A stretch of DNA of 64,000 nt from Kryptolebias marmoratus. Taxonomy: Eukaryota > Chordata > Actinopteri > Cyprinodontiformes > Rivulidae. The first letter of the stretch is position 1, and every line of letters starts with the position of its first letter. The notes beneath the pieces were generated by a model. The model searched no databases. It was not told the DNA's origin and worked only from the letters and a program-made list of their open reading frames with translations. The position numbers and the translations under genes were made by a program. The stretch spans positions 19,109,748-19,173,747 of the forward strand of contig NC_051440.1 in assembly GCF_001649575.2 (NCBI RefSeq), written 5' to 3'. Shown here piece after piece: positions 59,471 through 64,000 of the stretch.

Positions 59471-60182
59471 GTAAAAGGGAAGTTCATTTTTCTTTACATG
59501 TTTACTGTACACAGTATGTTGGCGTGTGAATCACTAGAACAGAGCAAATACAGGTAGAAAATGCTCTAATCTCAAAAACATCCCTGACTGGCCAAAACCT
59601 TTTAATATTCAGAAGAAAATAATTTATCAATGACATAAAAAGTGCTTTTTTCTTGTGTAAGTAAACTGAATAAGCATCATCATGCTTACATTTTAAAAGA
59701 AGAGTGTGTATTTGTTTGTTAACCTGGATTTTGACTCTGCTATGCAATCAACTAAATTTCTCATTGATGTTTATGGTTCATGAGCCAGTGTATAGGTTGA
59801 AGGTAATGCAATAGGAAAAATATTTTGAACTTATTAACACTTATTTGTCACTTCTGTCTACTTTTTTAACTTTCAATTTTTTTATATAAAAATGTTTGTT
59901 AATGGGAATATAAACCTAAGAACAATTGTTTCTTCTGTTACTACTCAAAAACCCTTGAGGCTATTTTGTCAAAAAGACACTGTCTGTCTTTTGTCTTTTT
60001 GTAAAACACTTTATAATAGTGTAAAACAAAACATGACAATGCATAAAATGTGTGTACTATTAATAACAGTAGTACAGTTGATGGAGTTATTTCCATTAAG
60101 ACAATTTAAAGTAAGCTTTGCAGAAGTAAATAGCATTGCAATCAGCAGTGAATTATATCCTGCAAATCTGAAATTAAATAGA
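59471..60182. other. A+T-rich non-coding stretch
   Basis: Two frames of 81 and 97 codons on opposite strands are unrecognised and probably chance. Confidence 0.45.
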
Positions 60183-60231
60183 TAAATAATAAATAAATAA
60201 GTAAGTCAATAAATAAATAAATAAATAATAC
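60183..60231. repeat. (AAAT)n microsatellite, interrupted
   Basis: AAAT/AATA units with a GTAAGTC interruption in the middle. Confidence 0.93.
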
Positions 60232-60289
60232 ATTTTGTAATTTCCTGCCAAATTCTTGCTAGAAAAAAACCCTTAACTTCTCCAAACAC

Positions 60290-60500
60290 ATATGCAACAG
60301 AGCCAGGCAGGACAAATCACTCTATCCATGCATGGTGGGTGCTAATTTACACCGGCATCAAAGGACACCATGTGCATATCTCAGATATGCTGCCAAGTTT
60401 GACATGGTAGTATTTGACCCACTGGAGTGAGAAAAGCCTAGTCTTTCTGTAAATCTCTTGCCACTGTAACTAAGAGATTACAGTGAAAAAAATGTCTTAG
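60290..60500. promoter_or_regulatory. Candidate conserved regulatory block
   Basis: Includes CCATGCATGGTGGGTGC, TAATTTACACCGGCATC, CACCATGTGCATATCTCAG, GATATGCTGCCAAG and a short stem AATCTCTT...AAGAGATT (about 60452-60479). It stands out from simple-run-rich flanks. Texture-based call. Confidence 0.27.
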
Positions 60501-63399
60501 TCAGTTTTTCATCACTTACTTTTTCAAATGCTGATGTAAACAACTTCAAAGCCTCAGTTGCAAGATATCACATTTTTGCAGCAATAACAAGAAAATGTCA
60601 TAAGAAAATTTTGGTTTAATCCTTATTTACATGCTATAAAATGTCAGCTAATATGTGTTGTAAATAATTTCATGAGTTTTATTTAAACAACAGCAACTTA
60701 GACCAAAACAAAAGGAGACAAACCTAAATGTGACACTTTTGTCCCAATAGGAGAATAAAATGTTCAACTCTGACAAAGACTGACATGCATGATTTTACAG
60801 GTGCAGCCATCTTGGGTTTTAAATCCAAAGAGCAGAGAAGCAAGCAGAGTGAGATAAATGTTGTACTCTACTTTAGATTATCTTAACATTTTATAGTTGA
60901 ATTAAGAGCTAGAATTGATCTGTTTTATCAATAGGTTTAGTTGTTGTGACTACCTGTGAGCCATACATTAGATGGCTAACACACAAAAGGCACAGTTTAC
61001 ACATGCTGTTACCCGTTTAAATTATGCCTGATCTCTGGCATCATCAAGTTAAAATAGGAAAAGAAACAAATATATATCATCGTGTTAAGACCAAAAACAA
61101 ACCACTGATAAATGGAATGCCAGATCAAAATAAAAACAAAAACAAATCAGTCTAAGTGTGCTAAGTAAATAAGTTTGTTTTCACTGTATATCGACTGCCC
61201 TCTTTACCTCGGGGTATTGGCATCTTTTTGACTGTTTTTATTCCTGTTTCCTCCTGTGGTTGGATTTCTCTGTGATACACAAGAATGAGTGACAACTTGA
61301 GTGTGAGCAAGAGAACAGCCTCAGCAAGAAAATTGCTCTGGTGTTTACTTCTAGCGTGTACAGTGATACCTCTCCAAAAAGGAGGGGGAACTTAGTCTCT
61401 GAGGAGCACTGCAGCTTCCAAGCAAAACCTAAAATTCACCTGTTGTGGCTGGTGAACAAAGGTAACATGTAACTATGTCAAACTAAGTTATCAATTTAAC
61501 AGTTAGTAATAATAACATAAGGTCTAACTTGCAGGTAGAATAAGGTCATTGTTCCTGTTTTGGTTACTACTGTATTGTGTTGTATAACATAATAGTCAAA
61601 TGCATTAAAGGAGCTTTTAAATATATACTGATTGAAATGATCCTTTTATAAGCCTGAAAACATAAGAGACTGAATAACTGTAAACACAGTAAACTAAGAA
61701 ATAAAATATAGTAGATTTAGCTCAATCTGAGGCTGAACTCTCTCAGCCTAGTGGCAAAAAGGAAGTTTACATCTTTTCTAGGAATAACATTTGCAGGTGA
61801 GAAACGAAACAAGTTAAGAAATGTTTTAGAAATTTTTGACAAGTTTTTGTTACTGATCATGACTTCTTTACTTTTTCAACTTAGGGTGCATATAGAGGAG
61901 CTATTGGTACAAAACTTAGTTTGTTACAGTTTTTACTGTATGAAAAAAGGATAGTTGTAATGTTCAGAGATGTAGAAACAAATAGTTTTTAATTAACTGT
62001 AAAAATAAAGCTAGATAGTCAACAATGAATTTAAAAAATATTTTTGAGTTTCCAAAAGTAAGACACACAAGTAAAAATATGATAGCAACAGAAAAATTGT
62101 TAAAATGTGAAAGTACCATTTGCAGACTTATGGAAGACTGATGATAGACAGAAAATGTGTTGGAATGTAGGAACGCAGGTAAGATATCAGAATTGCAAAG
62201 CTTTCTTTTGTCAAGTACTAAAACAAAAGAGATTCTTTTTTTTCCTCACTTTCACACAAAGAAACAAAGATCTTGTACATGCTGCACAGATCATTTTCCC
62301 TCTCTTTAAAATTCACTCAGATCTTTGTGAGTTCTGCCACATAGATCAATCAACACACTCAGAACATGACATAACTTGGCGTAGACCTGGAACTTGACTC
62401 TCAGTTGTATTAATACTTTCTGGAGAATAATGAAAAAACATGACCGGTCTTCAACATGACAGCGGCAACTTTTGAAGAATGAAAAAAAGATTTTACTTAA
62501 CATGATATTACAGATCTTTTGAAGTGGGGTTCTGTGAAAAGATTATGAAAAACATATTTTCTTACATGTTGCAGGTAGCTCTTTGAACAAACTCAGTTTG
62601 GAGAAACAGTTTATATCTGACTGGACTGTCAGGACATTAGCAAATCCAAGTGTTACCAAGACAAAAGTAGATTGTTGCCATCTTAAAATAACTCTAGTCT
62701 CAGAAATTTTAAAACTAGGTTAAAGCAATTATTATTTCATAAATTCTTTTACCGCCATCAGTTTTACGATGGCAGCTGCCCACTTTCTCTTGTCCCAACC
62801 CAGACTAGCTGATTAACTATAAGAATTAAACTGTTTTTCCAAACTAAGGCTGTTCAAATATCTACAACAGGTAAGTTATTAATTATTCATAACCTTTCTA
62901 CAAAGCCCCAGTTCAGACATTCTGAACGATTGCTTGAGGACAGAAGGAACTCTGTGTGTTTGAGTTGACAGATTACTACTTTGGTAACTGAAAATGTGTT
63001 TTTATTGAAGAAATAATATGGAGGTTAGAATAAAATAACTTAAAATACTTAAAAATACTTAATTGCTGCTTCATGAGCAAAAGGTGTTGGTCCCTGCAAT
63101 GCTAAAACAGGTAAACTTTAATAAGTTAAACATAATGTTCTGCATTGCATTTATGCATATACATATTAGATTTGATGAACATTGACTGCAAAAAAAAAAT
63201 ACTGTATGAACTTTGCGTTGAAATTTATTTAAAAAATTTACAGATCACTCCTCATACATTTTTTTTTACATTTATCAGTTTACTGTCATTATTCTAGAGT
63301 ATCGTGAGTAATATTTAAAAGAATACAGTCTTTTTTTGTGATATAGGAAATAGCTGACCACAGAGTTTACAGTTTATCTGAGTTACTATTTGGCTATCC
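60501..63399. other. Long non-coding stretch
   Basis: A moderately complex patch lies around 61190-61440. The 96-codon frame 62107-62397 has no recognised domain. Nothing else found. Confidence 0.45.
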
Positions 63400-63745
63400 T
63401 GTTTTTAATTAAAACAGGAAGTTCTTCCCCTGTGGCCTTTGCAATTGAAAAACAACCTAACAGTCGCTGGTTGCTGGGAGCCACAATAATGTATCACCAA
63501 ATGTTTGTAAGCCAATACTTTCATTAATTCCCACAGCAGCATTAGCGTCTGCCTTGCTGACTTAAGCAGAAATGCATTAGTTCCCAGCATGAAGAACTCT
63601 CAGTGACTCAATCTTTTTGCTCTTGTTCCCTGCGATTGGCTATGCAAGCATTTACATATTAAGCATTTTCAATTATGTGAGCAATGTGAACTTTTTCAAG
63701 TTAGCACCTTAGAGAGAGCCCCTGACAAAAACAGCAAGCAACACA
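63400..63745. promoter_or_regulatory. Candidate conserved regulatory block
   Basis: It begins with the near-palindrome CCTGTTTTTAATTAAAACAG followed by G. It then carries GCGTCTGCCTTGCTGACTT, a perfect AP-1 site TGACTCA (63604-63610), CTGCGATTGGCTATGCAAGC (inverted CCAAT) and GCATTTACATATTAAGC with a POU/homeodomain look. The remaining 255 bases to the window end are also unique and hold no recognised gene. Confidence 0.3.
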
Positions 63746-64000
63746 GGAAAAGAAAAAAAAAAAGGAATATCAAAAGGTGGAACAAGCGTTGATTTACAAT
63801 AAGCAGAATTACAATGCTTACATGCCACCTTAGGGACTGGGTTACAAACATGGAGAGGTTGTTATGCAAAGGCAATAGAGCATAGCCCTGTATTACAGGT
63901 CAGATTAGATAAGTGTGACGCTTCAGTTGACTGGCAGATTCAATTTGCTCAGCAACATTACAGATGAGGCCCATCTTAAGAATAAAGATGGGGAGCAGGT

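Noticed and set aside
1..64000. Bacterial, phage, CRISPR or defence system
   Set aside because: No operon structure, ribosome-binding pattern, long frames or spacer array is present; vertebrate SINEs and LINEs throughout exclude a prokaryotic source.

Overview
The window looks like nuclear DNA of a teleost fish. It is A+T-rich, and no reading frame above about 160 codons resembles a functional protein. It also carries a mosaic of old transposon families typical of fish: tRNA-derived SINEs related to zebrafish DANA, 3' ends of two non-LTR retrotransposons, Penelope-like tails, and hAT-like and piggyBac-like MITEs. The flavour is percomorph (killifish, cichlid or medaka-like), but the species cannot be fixed from what is visible. 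I found no cellular protein-coding gene, rRNA, functional tRNA, known microRNA or CRISPR array. The window is best read as intergenic gene desert or a very large intron.

Layout. 0-10 kb: a Penelope-like tail with a hammerhead-like core at the left edge, a long C tract, two dispersed fish repeats, a DANA-like SINE at 6.3 kb and an unexplained G+C-richer block at 8.6-9.2 kb. 10-25 kb: a DNA-transposon fragment (10.06 kb), the best protein remnant of the window (C-terminal part of an L2/CR1-like LINE reverse transcriptase, 11.8-12.2 kb), a pair of tRNA-like segments (16.4 kb), a perfect palindrome at 22.5 kb, a minus-strand SINE (23.7 kb) and a 382-bp hAT-like MITE with terminal inverted repeats (24.45 kb). 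25-40 kb: mostly unique sequence with several compositionally complex blocks that look like possible regulatory elements, notably 33.4-35.2 kb and an RFX-type X-box at 36.25 kb. It also holds a second LINE 3' remnant (32.5 kb) and three MITEs or MITE fragments (38.1, 39.6 and 40.0 kb). 40-56 kb: two DANA-like SINEs (41.5 and 42.4 kb), a compact SINE bounded by a 19-bp target-site duplication (49.3-49.5 kb), a TA microsatellite, a second Penelope-like tail (55.0 kb) and another dispersed repeat (56 kb). 56-64 kb: no recognisable mobile DNA, but candidate regulatory blocks at 59.3, 60.4 and 63.4-63.7 kb.

There is no gene set to act together. If the window has a function, it is most likely long-range regulation of genes outside it. 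That is inference: conservation cannot be measured here. I did not find a credible new biological system. The most interesting details are the degenerate hammerhead-like motif, the datable SINE insertion and the candidate regulatory blocks.
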